A stretch of DNA of 6,380 nt from Polynucleobacter sp. Lineage in GTDB: Bacteria; Pseudomonadota; Gammaproteobacteria; Burkholderiales; Burkholderiaceae. Under the pieces are notes generated by a model that had not been told where the DNA came from, did not search any database, and worked only from the letters and a program-made list of their open reading frames with translations. Within the stretch, counting starts at the first letter, position 1, and each line of letters opens with the position of its first letter. Both the position numbers and the translations under genes were made by a program. The stretch lies in the NCBI GenBank assembly GCA_023257325.1, contig JALRCP010000194.1, positions 1-6,380 on the forward strand, in the 5' to 3' direction. Below, one piece after another: positions 1-6,110 of this stretch.

Positions 1-1143
1 CCCCTTTCCGTGCAAATGGGTCCTGGTATGGACATGGCTATTTTTGCGGTTCACTTGATGGGTGCTTCTTCCATCATGGGTTCAATCAACATCATTGTGA
101 CAATTCTTAATATGCGCGCTCCTGGCATGACATTGATGAAGATGCCAATGTTCTGCTGGACATGGTTGATTACTGCTTATTTGTTGATTGCTGTGATGCC
201 TGTTTTGGCTGGCGCGATCACCATGGTTTTAACAGATCGTCATTTTGGTACCAGCTTCTTCTCAGCAGCTGGTGGTGGTGATCCTGTGATGTACCAGCAT
301 ATTTTCTGGTTCTTTGGTCACCCTGAGGTTTACATCATGATTCTGCCAGCCTTTGGCATTATTAGTGAAGTGATTCCTACGTTTTCACGCAAGACTTTGT
401 TCGGATACAGCTCAATGGTTTATGCCACAGCATCCATTGCGATTTTGTCATTCATTGTTTGGGCGCACCACATGTTTGCAACGGGTATGCCAGTAACTGG
501 CCAGTTGTTCTTCATGTATGCAACGATGTTGATTGCTGTTCCAACGGGTGTGAAAATTTTCAACTGGGTAGCAACTATGTGGAAGGGTTCAATGACTTTT
601 GAAACTCCTATGTTGTGGTCCATTGGCTTTATTTTCGTGTTCACTATGGGTGGTTTCACAGGCTTGATCTTGGCGATGGCACCGATTGACATCATGGTTC
701 AAGATACCTATTACGTAGTTGCCCACTTCCACTATGTTCTAGTGGCGGGCTCATTGTTCGCATTATTTGCAGGCTTCTACTACTGGGCGCCAAAATGGAC
801 TGGTCACATGGTCAATGAGTTCCGTGGAAAAGTTCACTTCTGGGGCTCAATGATTTTCTTCAACATTACTTTCTTCCCAATGCATTTCTTGGGTCTAGCG
901 GGTATGCCACGTCGCTATGCTGATTATCCAGTGCAATTCGCTGACTTCAATGCAATTGCATCGATTGGATCATTGGGCTTTGGCTTGATGCAGGTTTACT
1001 TCTTATTGTTCGTGGTGTTACCAACTTATCGTGGTGGTCAAAAAGCTGCTGATAAGCCATGGGATGGTGCCAAAGGTTTAGAGTGGACAGTACCATCACC
1101 TGCTCCTTTCCACACATTTGAAACGCCTCCAACTGTTAAATAA
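1..1143 (+). CDS. ctaD: Cytochrome c oxidase subunit I (CtaD/CoxA), 5'-truncated by window edge
   Basis: Subunit I of the aa3-type oxidase, the inner-membrane heme-copper subunit that reduces O2 to water and pumps protons. The frame is open from base 1, so the gene begins upstream; the GTG at base 10 is an internal valine, not a start. Counting residues from base 1, FGHPEVY holds CuB ligand His107 and its cross-linked Tyr111, WAHHM gives CuB ligands His156 and His157, GVKIFNW holds the K-channel Lys185, and AHFHYV holds His242 (heme a3) and His244 (heme a). The spacings between these residues agree with the classical Paracoccus-type enzyme, which implies roughly 170 N-terminal residues are missing. 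Many hydrophobic helices are visible. The stop is TAA at 1141-1143, and the next gene starts 17 bp later in the same direction. Identification is secure. Confidence 0.98.
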   Translation, partial: PLSVQMGPGMDMAIFAVHLMGASSIMGSINIIVTILNMRAPGMTLMKMPMFCWTWLITAYLLIAVMPVLAGAITMVLTDRHFGTSFFSAAGGGDPVMYQHIFWFFGHPEVYIMILPAFGIISEVIPTFSRKTLFGYSSMVYATASIAILSFIVWAHHMFATGMPVTGQLFFMYATMLIAVPTGVKIFNWVATMWKGSMTFETPMLWSIGFIFVFTMGGFTGLILAMAPIDIMVQDTYYVVAHFHYVLVAGSLFALFAGFYYWAPKWTGHMVNEFRGKVHFWGSMIFFNITFFPMHFLGLAGMPRRYADYPVQFADFNAIASIGSLGFGLMQVYFLLFVVLPTYRGGQKAADKPWDGAKGLEWTVPSPAPFHTFETPPTVK

Positions 1144-1160
1144 GCTGGTTGAAATTACGC

Positions 1161-1286
1161 ATGACAACGCCAGTAACTCATAAGCAAAACCCAAGCGCGA
1201 GTAATCGTCGCTTGGGGCTTATTTTGTTGACAGTAGCGCTTGCATTTTTTGTCGGCATTGTTGTTAAGAAAATAATGTTCGGTTGA
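1161..1286 (+). CDS. Cytochrome oxidase small assembly protein, 41 aa
   Basis: A 41-residue protein with a short polar, basic N-terminus ending in NRR (residues 15-17), a single hydrophobic helix at about residues 18-35, and a short basic end (KKIMFG). The ATG is at 1161 and the TGA at 1284-1286. Small single-helix proteins with an NRR motif before the helix lie between ctaD and ctaG in many Burkholderiales oxidase loci and are annotated as cytochrome oxidase small assembly proteins; the assignment here rests on position, size and topology. It probably sits in the inner membrane and helps assemble the oxidase, but its biochemical role is not established. The stop lies 2 bp before the preferred ctaG ATG, so translation of the two is probably coupled. 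No strong Shine-Dalgarno sequence is seen. Confidence 0.8.
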   Translation: MTTPVTHKQNPSASNRRLGLILLTVALAFFVGIVVKKIMFG

Positions 1287-1288
1287 TC

Positions 1289-1882
1289 ATGGCTTTTAAT
1301 ATCACTCAGTACAACCGCCAAATGCTGATCAAGTTGTTAGTGATCAGCTCGGCTATGTTTGGGTTTGGGTATGCGCTCATCCCCATGTACAGAGTTTTAT
1401 GTGAAGTCACTGGTATCAATGTGGTGACCAGCAAAAATGATTACGGTACACGTGCGGTTAAGGCCGTTAGCAAAAATACTCAGGTAGATGAAAGTCGTTT
1501 GATTACGGTTGAGTTTGATTCAAATACTCAAGGACCCTTTAGATTCCGTTCAGTCAAAAACTCGATGCAAGTGCACCCTGGGGAAATGATTCAGGTGGTC
1601 TATGAGGTTGTTAATACTCAGAATAGAAATGTTTCTGCTCAGGCAATACCTAGCTATGCACCAAAGCAGGCGACAGAGCATTTCACCAAATTAGAATGTT
1701 TTTGCTTTGATCAACAAACTTTAAAACCGAATGAATCGAGAGAGATGCCGGTTGTTTTTGTAATTGATCCAGCTTTACCAAAAGACGTAAAAAATATTAC
1801 TTTGTCATACACATTCTTTGAGGTGGGTGCAGGCCAAAAAGTGATTACTGGCGAGCACAACAGTAAGCCTTCAAAGATTTAG
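1289..1882 (+). CDS. ctaG: Cytochrome c oxidase assembly protein CtaG (Cox11 family), CuB copper chaperone
   Basis: Membrane-anchored periplasmic copper chaperone that delivers copper to the CuB centre of subunit I. From ATG 1289 it is 197 aa, normal for the family. An N-terminal anchor spans about residues 13-32 and runs into the conserved LIPMYRVLCEVTGIN, with Cys38. The soluble beta-sandwich domain follows, including GPFRFRS and the copper-binding ECFCF motif with Cys137 and Cys139, then a conserved ending rich in VFVIDP and LSYTFFEV. A TTG at 1283 in the same frame overlaps the upstream stop, but the ATG gives the usual N-terminus and is preferred; no clear ribosome binding site separates the two. 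The stop TAG is 1 bp before the next gene. All residues expected for function are present. Confidence 0.96.
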   Translation: MAFNITQYNRQMLIKLLVISSAMFGFGYALIPMYRVLCEVTGINVVTSKNDYGTRAVKAVSKNTQVDESRLITVEFDSNTQGPFRFRSVKNSMQVHPGEMIQVVYEVVNTQNRNVSAQAIPSYAPKQATEHFTKLECFCFDQQTLKPNESREMPVVFVIDPALPKDVKNITLSYTFFEVGAGQKVITGEHNSKPSKI

Positions 1883-1883
1883 T

Positions 1884-2093
1884 ATGGAAAAGGAAAAACG
1901 CAGTTCTTTAGTGATGTTTTTAATCTCCATGAGAGCAGTTTTGTGGGGGTTTTTAGGGGTGCGTAAGAGGTCAGGTCAGGATGCCGATATGGCGTCAGTG
2001 ACTTTTGTGCATATTGTGCTTGCTGGAATTTTGGGCGCAATAATTTTTATGGCAATCCTTTTAATGATTGTCAAAGCAGTTGTAACGAATTGA
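1884..2093 (+). CDS. DUF2970 family single-pass membrane protein
   Basis: A 69-residue protein that starts 1 bp after the ctaG stop. Its N-terminal half contains RAVLWGFLGVRKRSG (residues 17-31), resembling the conserved core of DUF2970 proteins, where a basic segment follows an aromatic Phe-Gly-Val-Arg stretch. A charged linker (about residues 31-37) and one transmembrane helix at about residues 43-66 follow. DUF2970 proteins are small, uncharacterised and common in betaproteobacteria; they recur between ctaG and ctaE. The near-zero spacing suggests co-translation with the oxidase assembly genes, and a role in oxidase assembly or stability is a reasonable inference. No catalytic or metal-binding residues are visible. 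Confidence 0.88.
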   Translation: MEKEKRSSLVMFLISMRAVLWGFLGVRKRSGQDADMASVTFVHIVLAGILGAIIFMAILLMIVKAVVTN

Positions 2094-2111
2094 TTTTTTA
2101 GGAGAGAGAGT

Positions 2112-2972
2112 ATGTCTTCCAGTGTTTCAAAAGCACCTTACTACTATGTGCCGGCGCCGACTCGCCACCCAATCGTCACTAGTTTGGGTTTGATGGGTTT
2201 TGGTTTTGGCGCATCTATGTGGGTCAACGGCAGTTCTTTCGGCATGTTCTTGTGTCTTGCCGGGGTTATCTGGACGATTGCTTCACTCTACGTTTGGTTC
2301 TCTGATGCAATCAGTGAATCTGAAAGCGGAATGAACAGCGTTAACGTGGACGTTTCTTACAGATGGTCAATGGCTTGGTTCATTTTTTCTGAGATCATGT
2401 TCTTCGGCGCTTTCTTCTCTGCCTTGTTCTATGCAAGAAGTATTGCCATGCCATGGTTAGGTGATATTGATAACAAACTTTTATGGCCTGACTTTGCGGC
2501 AACTTGGCCAAATGCAGGTCCAGCTGGTTTAGTGGAAAGTTTCAAGACCATGGGTCCGTGGCCGATTCCAACTATCAACACTATTTTGTTGTTGGCATCA
2601 GGCGTTACTGTGACTTGGGCTCACCATGCGATGCGCGAAGGTCATCGTAAGCAAGTGATTCAAGGTTTAGCTGCTACAGTGGCTTTGGGCGCAATTTTCA
2701 TGTGCTTCCAAGTGTATGAATATATTCATGCTTACAGCGACTTGAACTTAAAACTAAGCTCAGGCGTATATGGTTCAACATTCTTTATGTTGACTGGTTT
2801 CCACGGCTTCCACGTAACCATGGGTGCCATTATGTTGGCAGTGGTTTTAGTTAGAACCATCAAAGGTCATTTCACCCCAGAGAATCATTTCGCGTTTGAA
2901 GGTGCTGCATGGTACTGGCACTTTGTTGACGTTGTTTGGTTGGGTCTTTACGTTGTGGTGTATTGGATGTAA
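2112..2972 (+). CDS. ctaE: Cytochrome c oxidase subunit III (CtaE/CoxC)
   Basis: Integral membrane subunit III of the aa3 oxidase, which stabilises subunit I and keeps its proton uptake path active during turnover. It is 286 aa and appears complete. The N-terminus (YYYVPAPTRHP) is typical. Conserved blocks include the SEIMFFGAFF helix with Glu94, PIPTINTILLLASG (151-164), the YEYIHA segment (202-207), STFFMLTGFHGFHV (222-235) and the C-terminal WYWHFVDVVWL (267-277). Seven hydrophobic helices are plausible. A strong Shine-Dalgarno sequence, AGGAGA at 2100-2105, lies 6 bp before the ATG, the clearest in this gene run and consistent with high expression of a structural subunit. It is the last gene before the terminator at 2995-3021. 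Confidence 0.98.
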   Translation: MSSSVSKAPYYYVPAPTRHPIVTSLGLMGFGFGASMWVNGSSFGMFLCLAGVIWTIASLYVWFSDAISESESGMNSVNVDVSYRWSMAWFIFSEIMFFGAFFSALFYARSIAMPWLGDIDNKLLWPDFAATWPNAGPAGLVESFKTMGPWPIPTINTILLLASGVTVTWAHHAMREGHRKQVIQGLAATVALGAIFMCFQVYEYIHAYSDLNLKLSSGVYGSTFFMLTGFHGFHVTMGAIMLAVVLVRTIKGHFTPENHFAFEGAAWYWHFVDVVWLGLYVVVYWM

Positions 2973-2994
2973 TTTTTTCCAACCAACGAAACAC

Positions 2995-3021
2995 AAAAAC
3001 GCCGCATAAGCGGCGTTTTTT
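2995..3021. terminator. Bidirectional intrinsic terminator between ctaE and DUF2909 gene
   Basis: A perfect 6-bp GC stem, CGCCGC (3000-3005) and GCGGCG (3010-3015), encloses an ATAA loop. It is followed by six T on the forward strand (3016-3021) and preceded by five A (2995-2999), which read as T on the reverse strand. It can therefore end both the forward ctaE transcript and the converging DUF2909 transcript, whose stop is at 3077. It separates the structural oxidase run from the SURF1-ctaA run. Confidence 0.93.
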
Positions 3022-3076
3022 AATAGGGTGAATCAGTATTCGTTGTTTGGGAAGTAATTCTTAGATGGGGAGCAAT

Positions 3077-3286
3077 TTATGCGGCCACCCGAATGCCGCT
3101 ACTTTGAATGTAGCCCATTGAATGAGCAATCCAAATACCTACAAACAATGCAATGGACAAACCAATGCGGAACATCAAAGAGTGAACAGTTTTAGAGCTT
3201 TTGCCTTTGTCGCGCATCATGAAAAATAATGCCGATCCTAAACTGCCCAAGATTAATAAGAAAGCGATAGGGATAATCCAATTCAT
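3077..3286 (-). CDS. Twin transmembrane protein, DUF2909 family
   Basis: A 69-residue reverse-strand protein with two hydrophobic helices, about residues 2-22 (starting MNWIIPIAFLLILGSLGSAL) and 41-58, separated by a basic loop (MRDKGKSSKTVHS, residues 24-36). Size, topology and the FFMMRDKG end of the first helix match the DUF2909 twin-transmembrane family, which typically sits next to SURF1 in betaproteobacterial oxidase loci. The function is unknown; an accessory role in oxidase biogenesis is only inferred from position. The start at 3286 (MNW) fits the family; an in-frame ATG at 3304 would add six residues (MIRCTP) and cannot be excluded, since neither start has a clear Shine-Dalgarno sequence. 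Its transcript heads towards the bidirectional terminator. Confidence 0.87.
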   Translation of the reverse strand: MNWIIPIAFLLILGSLGSALFFMMRDKGKSSKTVHSLMFRIGLSIALFVGIWIAHSMGYIQSSGIRVAA

Positions 3287-3310
3287 AGGGGTACATCGTA
3301 TCATTGCTTC

Positions 3311-4051
3311 ATGTTTAAGCGTTTAGTTTTATCTCGTCCAGTCGCAACCATTGCAGCCCTTATTGTTTGCTGGGTTGCATTGTCTTTGGGTTTTTGGCAA
3401 CTGGACCGCATGCAACAAAAGATTGATTTAGCGCAAGATATTGCTCAAAAAGAAGCGGCAGCCCCTCTATTGGCGAACGCTAAAGCTTGGTCTTTAGATG
3501 AAGTGAAGCATCACCGCATGATTGCAAAAGGAACCTATTGGGCTGAAAAATCGATTTGGCTTGAAAATAGACCTCACCCTCAAGGGCGTGATCCCCAAAC
3601 CGGCGTTAGCACAGGTTTTTATGTCATGACACCTCTTGTCCTGGAAAATAGCCAAATTATTTTGTGGGTTAATCGCGGTTGGGCACCAAGAGATGGTTTA
3701 AACCGAGAAAAACTTCCCGAAATTAGCACTCCCAGTGGAGTTGTACAAATTGAGGGTTTGGTATTTGAGCACCCAGCCCGAGTTATGAGCATGGGTATGA
3801 GTGGTGTTTCAGCAGAAACCCAAAAAATTCAGCAAAATCTAGACATTCAAAAGCAGTCACACATGCTTGGGATGAAGAATTTACCTTTTATCTTAAGGGA
3901 AAGTGCAAGTTCAGTTAGAGATGGTTTACAAAGAAATTGGCCATTGATGCAAACAGGTGTTGAAAAGCATCAGGGGTATGCGTTTCAGTGGTTCTCATTG
4001 GCAGTTTTAACGATAATATTTTGGTTGCTAACAGGCATATTGAGGAAATAG
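3311..4051 (+). CDS. surf1: SURF1 family cytochrome c oxidase assembly protein
   Basis: Inner-membrane assembly factor that helps insert heme a/a3 into subunit I. It is 246 aa, a normal length, with the classic two-anchor topology: helix one at about residues 11-28 and helix two at about 224-243, with a periplasmic domain between. Family signatures are GFWQLDRMQQK (27-37) right after helix one, ENRPHPQGRD (85-94), LWVNRGWAPRD (118-128) and KHQGYAFQWFSLA (219-231) before and into helix two. It starts 24 bp from the divergent DUF2909 gene, so any local promoter must overlap coding sequence of that gene. The stop is 1 bp before the next start, placing it at the head of a tight run with the SCO-like gene and ctaA, the latter making the heme A it is thought to handle. 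Confidence 0.95.
   Translation: MFKRLVLSRPVATIAALIVCWVALSLGFWQLDRMQQKIDLAQDIAQKEAAAPLLANAKAWSLDEVKHHRMIAKGTYWAEKSIWLENRPHPQGRDPQTGVSTGFYVMTPLVLENSQIILWVNRGWAPRDGLNREKLPEISTPSGVVQIEGLVFEHPARVMSMGMSGVSAETQKIQQNLDIQKQSHMLGMKNLPFILRESASSVRDGLQRNWPLMQTGVEKHQGYAFQWFSLAVLTIIFWLLTGILRK
4042..4046 (+). promoter_or_regulatory. Ribosome binding site supporting a TTG start
   Basis: GAGGA at 4042-4046, inside the last codons of SURF1, sits 6 bp before TTG 4053. No ATG or GTG with a comparable site occurs in the N-terminal part of the downstream frame before its membrane helix, so this site favours the TTG as the real start and implies translational coupling to SURF1. Confidence 0.7.
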
Positions 4052-4052
4052 T

Positions 4053-4715
4053 TTGATAAACAAAGAGGAAGAATTAAATCCCTTGATACCAGCCTCATCT
4101 GGGCAAGGTATTGATGCAGCCACTAAACGCGGGCGCATACAGATGATTTTGCTGTTACTGGTTTGTGCTGCGCCAGTGATTGTTTCTTATTTCACGTTTT
4201 ATGTGATTAAGCCCTCGGGTGGCAAGACAAATATTGGGGAGTTGGTATATCCAGTTCAGCCAGCCCCTATAGAGGCGTTAAGCCCCTCTTTGCAAGGTAA
4301 ATGGACCATGCTCATTGCAAGACCAAGTGCTGAGTGCAAGGTAGGTCAAGACGCATGTGTATCTCTTCTGTATTTGATGCGCCAAGTTCGCATTGCAATG
4401 GGTCGTGAAAGTCAACGCGTTCAGTTGGTCTGGTTGGTGACTGATGATGGAGTCGTTGATTCTGAGTTAGAAAAAGCTTATGACAAAGAAGTGGCTGGTT
4501 TCACGATACTTCGACTACCCAAAGAATTAAAGCAAAGAGAGCAAATCAAGCAATGGCTTGATGCGGATGGTTCAGGATCGGCCATTCATTTACTTGACCC
4601 AAGAGCTGATCGAATGATGAGATTCAAAACAGATCAAGGTGTGCCTGACTTTAAAAAAGTATCTAAAGATTTAGAGAAGCTTTTAAAGTGGAACGCAACA
4701 GGTAAGGCCAACTAA
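4053..4715 (+). CDS. Membrane-anchored SCO/thioredoxin-like protein of the oxidase locus
   Basis: A 220-aa protein with a polar N-terminus, one transmembrane helix (about residues 31-52) and an extracytoplasmic domain. The domain has a KWTMLIARPSAEC block followed by conserved-looking YLMRQVRIAMGRES and VQLVWLVTDDG (about 107-134), resembling the beta strand, cysteine pair and helix of SCO1/thioredoxin folds. Unnamed transmembrane proteins of this kind commonly lie between SURF1 and ctaA in Burkholderiales. Its two domain cysteines, Cys95 and Cys102, are six residues apart rather than the CX3C of canonical SCO proteins, and no clear SCO-type C-terminal His was recognised. Copper or redox handling for CuA assembly is therefore plausible but unproven. 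It starts at TTG, supported by GAGGA at 4042-4046, and ends 2 bp before ctaA. Residues 1-30 have no recognised domain. Confidence 0.8.
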   Translation: MINKEEELNPLIPASSGQGIDAATKRGRIQMILLLLVCAAPVIVSYFTFYVIKPSGGKTNIGELVYPVQPAPIEALSPSLQGKWTMLIARPSAECKVGQDACVSLLYLMRQVRIAMGRESQRVQLVWLVTDDGVVDSELEKAYDKEVAGFTILRLPKELKQREQIKQWLDADGSGSAIHLLDPRADRMMRFKTDQGVPDFKKVSKDLEKLLKWNATGKAN

Positions 4716-4717
4716 TA

Positions 4718-5689
4718 ATGAGCTTGATAGCATGGATTCAGTTATTACTCATCGGTGCTGCGATTGGAGCGGTGTTACTCATGTTGTTGTGGTGGAAAGC
4801 CAGGCGCGTGAGTTTTCACCGCTTGGTTTTATTAACAACATTTTTTACATTTGATTTAATTCTATTTGGCGCATTCACACGATTAACAGATTCCGGTCTG
4901 GGTTGTCCTGATTGGCCGGGATGTTACGGAGTCTCCAATCCGCTGGCGGCATTGACGCAGATTCGTGAAGCAGAAAACTTGATGCCAACTGGGCCTGTTA
5001 CGCTCAGCAAAGCTTGGATAGAAATGCTGCATCGTTATTTTGCGATGGGGGTTGGTTTTTTAATCATCATCATTACTGCATGGTCTTGGATTAAGAAAAG
5101 CACCATGGGTCAAAAAATAGCCATCACATCAAGTGCGATTTTGGCTTTGGTTTGTGTGCAGGGTGCCTTTGGAGCATGGACAGTCACGCTGAAGTTACAG
5201 CCATTGATTGTGACAATTCATTTGATGTTGGGCCTGAGTTTGTTGGCTGCCTTGACTTATCTTTCCAGTATGAGCGCTCAACTTGAGAATAAACAGTATT
5301 CATTCAGACAAGTATCAAACCCGCATGTCAAATTGACGACCATTGTTTTAATTATTTTGATTGCTCAGATATTTTTAGGGGGTTGGGTTAGCACCAACTA
5401 CGCTGTACTTGCTTGTGATGATTTTCCGATGTGTCATGGCTCCTGGTATCCGGCTATGAATTTCTCGGAGGGATTCACTTTCTGGAGAGAATTAGGGAAA
5501 ACAGCTGATGGCACAACCAATGCGACGTTGCCCAAGTCAGTCACGCCCGAAGCGCTGACGCTGGAGGAGGCGGCCCAGTTGATTGATGAACGCGCCGCCA
5601 AAGGCCCGGCCAAGGGCAAGGGGCGTGCAGCCAAAAAGCCAGCCGCCAAAAAGGCAGCGCCCAAAAAATCCTCGGCCAAGAAGGCCTAA
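4718..5689 (+). CDS. ctaA: Heme A synthase CtaA (COX15), C-terminally truncated and fused in frame to a TopA tail
   Basis: Residues 1 to about 265 are CtaA, the inner-membrane enzyme that oxidises the heme O methyl group to give heme A. Visible features are GAFTRLTDSGLGCPDWPGCYG (51-71, split here by its paired Cys63 and Cys69), EMLHRYFA with heme-ligand His105, VTIHLMLGLS with His168, and GGWVSTNYAVLACDDFPMCHG (from 221) with Cys233 and Cys239. The characteristic WRELGKTADG ends at residue 265. The final helices, which normally carry the second pair of heme-ligand histidines, are missing; about 90-100 residues are lost. Residues 266-323 are instead a topoisomerase I tail. The 323-aa open frame is near normal CtaA length by accident. 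The product as drawn would lack half its heme ligands and should be non-functional. The ATG follows the upstream stop by 2 bp. Confidence 0.9.
   Translation: MSLIAWIQLLLIGAAIGAVLLMLLWWKARRVSFHRLVLLTTFFTFDLILFGAFTRLTDSGLGCPDWPGCYGVSNPLAALTQIREAENLMPTGPVTLSKAWIEMLHRYFAMGVGFLIIIITAWSWIKKSTMGQKIAITSSAILALVCVQGAFGAWTVTLKLQPLIVTIHLMLGLSLLAALTYLSSMSAQLENKQYSFRQVSNPHVKLTTIVLIILIAQIFLGGWVSTNYAVLACDDFPMCHGSWYPAMNFSEGFTFWRELGKTADGTTNATLPKSVTPEALTLEEAAQLIDERAAKGPAKGKGRAAKKPAAKKAAPKKSSAKKA
5504..5518. other. Chimeric junction between ctaA and topA sequence
   Basis: The ctaA-type protein reads normally through GKTADG and becomes TopA-like from about TTNATLPK. Both families have an Ala/Thr-Asp-Gly-Thr stretch here (CtaA KTADG, TopA tails of the type VTDGTTNA), so the exact break cannot be placed within about 5504-5518. 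Codons before the break are AT-leaning and those after it are strongly GC-ending. A short shared sequence in the same frame is typical of a chimeric read, amplification or assembly join, or of microhomology-mediated rearrangement. Confidence 0.8.
5513..5689 (+). pseudogene. topA: DNA topoisomerase I (TopA) C-terminal fragment
   Basis: The last 58 residues of the hybrid frame match the end of a bacterial type IA topoisomerase: the TNATLPKSVTPEALTLEEAAQLI block, typical of the C-terminal repeat domain in alpha/betaproteobacterial TopA, then a Lys/Ala/Pro-rich basic tail with repeated AAKK/PKK units ending KKSSAKKA. Such tails bind DNA and are common in Burkholderiales. No catalytic or toprim region is present, so this is only the 3' end of a gene whose body is elsewhere. 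Base composition is clearly richer in G+C than the oxidase locus, suggesting a different genome or at least a distant locus. The stop TAA at 5687-5689 is followed by a hairpin, as expected for a natural gene end. Confidence 0.78.
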
Positions 5690-5715
5690 GCGCCCAGCCA
5701 AGAACAATAGGGTTG

Positions 5716-5736
5716 CCTCCCCCGTTTTGGGGGAGG
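5716..5736 (+). terminator. Hairpin after topA tail, probable terminator
   Basis: A perfect 8-bp stem, CCTCCCCC (5716-5723) and GGGGGAGG (5729-5736), with a GTTTT loop begins 26 bp after the TopA stop. There is no T run directly after the stem; the next T-rich tract is about 5763-5775 and lies inside a second weak hairpin (GAGCA 5755-5759 with TGCTC 5778-5782). Position and stability favour a transcription end for topA, but it is not a textbook intrinsic terminator. Confidence 0.6.
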
Positions 5737-5853
5737 TGGTCCTATCCTTTAGGGGAGCAAAATATTTTTATTTTTGGTGCTCAGACGGCTTGCTTTTTTG
5801 AAAGCCTCGGAAAGTCCACGCGTCGCTGCGCCGCACAGATCGCCACGGGTCAT

Positions 5854-6110
5854 ATTCGACTCATTCTTGCAATGAATCAGGCCATTTGAGAATAAATTTC
5901 CGCTTGCTTTGCACAGCGGATAAGGCACTATGGCTTGTGGCTGACCTCGGGGGTAACCCAAGAACTTGTGGTTAACGGGTTGCCGCGGTGGTCGCCTTTC
6001 GGGGTGTGCCGGGTTCTGTAGGTTTCGGGAAAATATCCCGAATTCCGGCGTCTCAGAACATGAATACGGCTGTGTCGGGGCCTCGGCCCCAGGGTAAAAA
6101 AGAGTCGAAT
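5854..6110. repeat. Short inverted repeat flanking the gene-less stretch
   Basis: ATTCGACTC at 5854-5862 recurs in inverse orientation as GAGTCGAAT at 6102-6110; extended to 11 bp, the arms match at 10 positions. They enclose about 240 bp that include the possible structured RNA. The second arm lies where coding-like sequence on the reverse strand stops being recognisable. It could be a mini-element end, a fold-back join made during amplification, or chance. Confidence 0.3.
5934..6059 (+). other. Possible structured RNA region of unknown identity
   Basis: Three nested or adjacent stems can be drawn. GGTAACCC (5952-5959) pairs with GGGTTGCC (5977-5984), 8 bp with one G-U. GTTCTG (6013-6018) pairs with CAGAAC (6054-6059) and encloses a perfect 7-bp hairpin, TTCGGGA (6024-6030) with TCCCGAA (6036-6042). 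The heptamer CTTGTGG occurs twice, at 5934 and 5965. This density of pairing exceeds what I see in the rest of the non-coding sequence, but GC-rich DNA gives many chance stems. No known RNA family was recognised, and the strand is a guess. Confidence 0.25.

Larger units (their letters stand above)
5690..6100. other. Gene-less stretch with several possible stem-loops
   Basis: About 410 bases with no convincing protein on either strand. The open frames crossing it have no recognisable motifs and look like chance frames in GC-rich sequence. It holds the topA hairpin (5716-5736), an A/T-rich tract (about 5759-5775), a mixed-composition segment (5780-5930) without a clear promoter, and the hairpin-rich part at 5934-6059. 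A further GC hairpin lies at 6077-6090 (GGGGC with GCCCC). I did not recognise a tRNA, tmRNA, RNase P, SRP or 6S RNA. The stretch could be ordinary intergenic sequence or itself a mosaic. Confidence 0.5.

Noticed and set aside
420..695. Reverse-strand open frame of 91 codons inside ctaD
   Set aside because: It is the antisense of a strongly conserved part of subunit I and has no recognisable motif or start context.
947..1132. Reverse-strand open frame of 61 codons at the ctaD 3' end
   Set aside because: Antisense shadow of a confirmed gene with no independent support.
1283..1288. TTG 1283 as the start of ctaG
   Set aside because: It adds only two residues, overlaps the upstream stop and has no ribosome binding site advantage; ATG 1289 gives the usual family N-terminus.
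5434..5679. Reverse-strand open frame of 81 codons across the ctaA-topA join
   Set aside because: Its Ala/Leu-rich sequence is the antisense of the Lys/Ala tail of TopA.
5583..5801. Forward frame of Arg/Pro-rich protein
   Set aside because: It is the TopA tail read in another frame, producing low-complexity Arg/Pro sequence, and then runs into non-coding DNA.
5800..5850. Resemblance to a SAH riboswitch or RNase P RNA fragment (CCTCGG and GGAAAGTCC words)
   Set aside because: Only isolated words match; the conserved pairing and order of those RNAs are not present.
5865..5935. Possible sigma-70 promoters (TTGCAA near 5867 and TTGCTT near 5904 with downstream A/T hexamers)
   Set aside because: The -10 matches are only about three of six positions and the region may itself be a mosaic, so neither is supported.
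5749..5961. Reverse-strand open frame of 70 codons
   Set aside because: No motif, poor coding character, and it crosses hairpins and A/T-rich sequence; most likely a chance frame.
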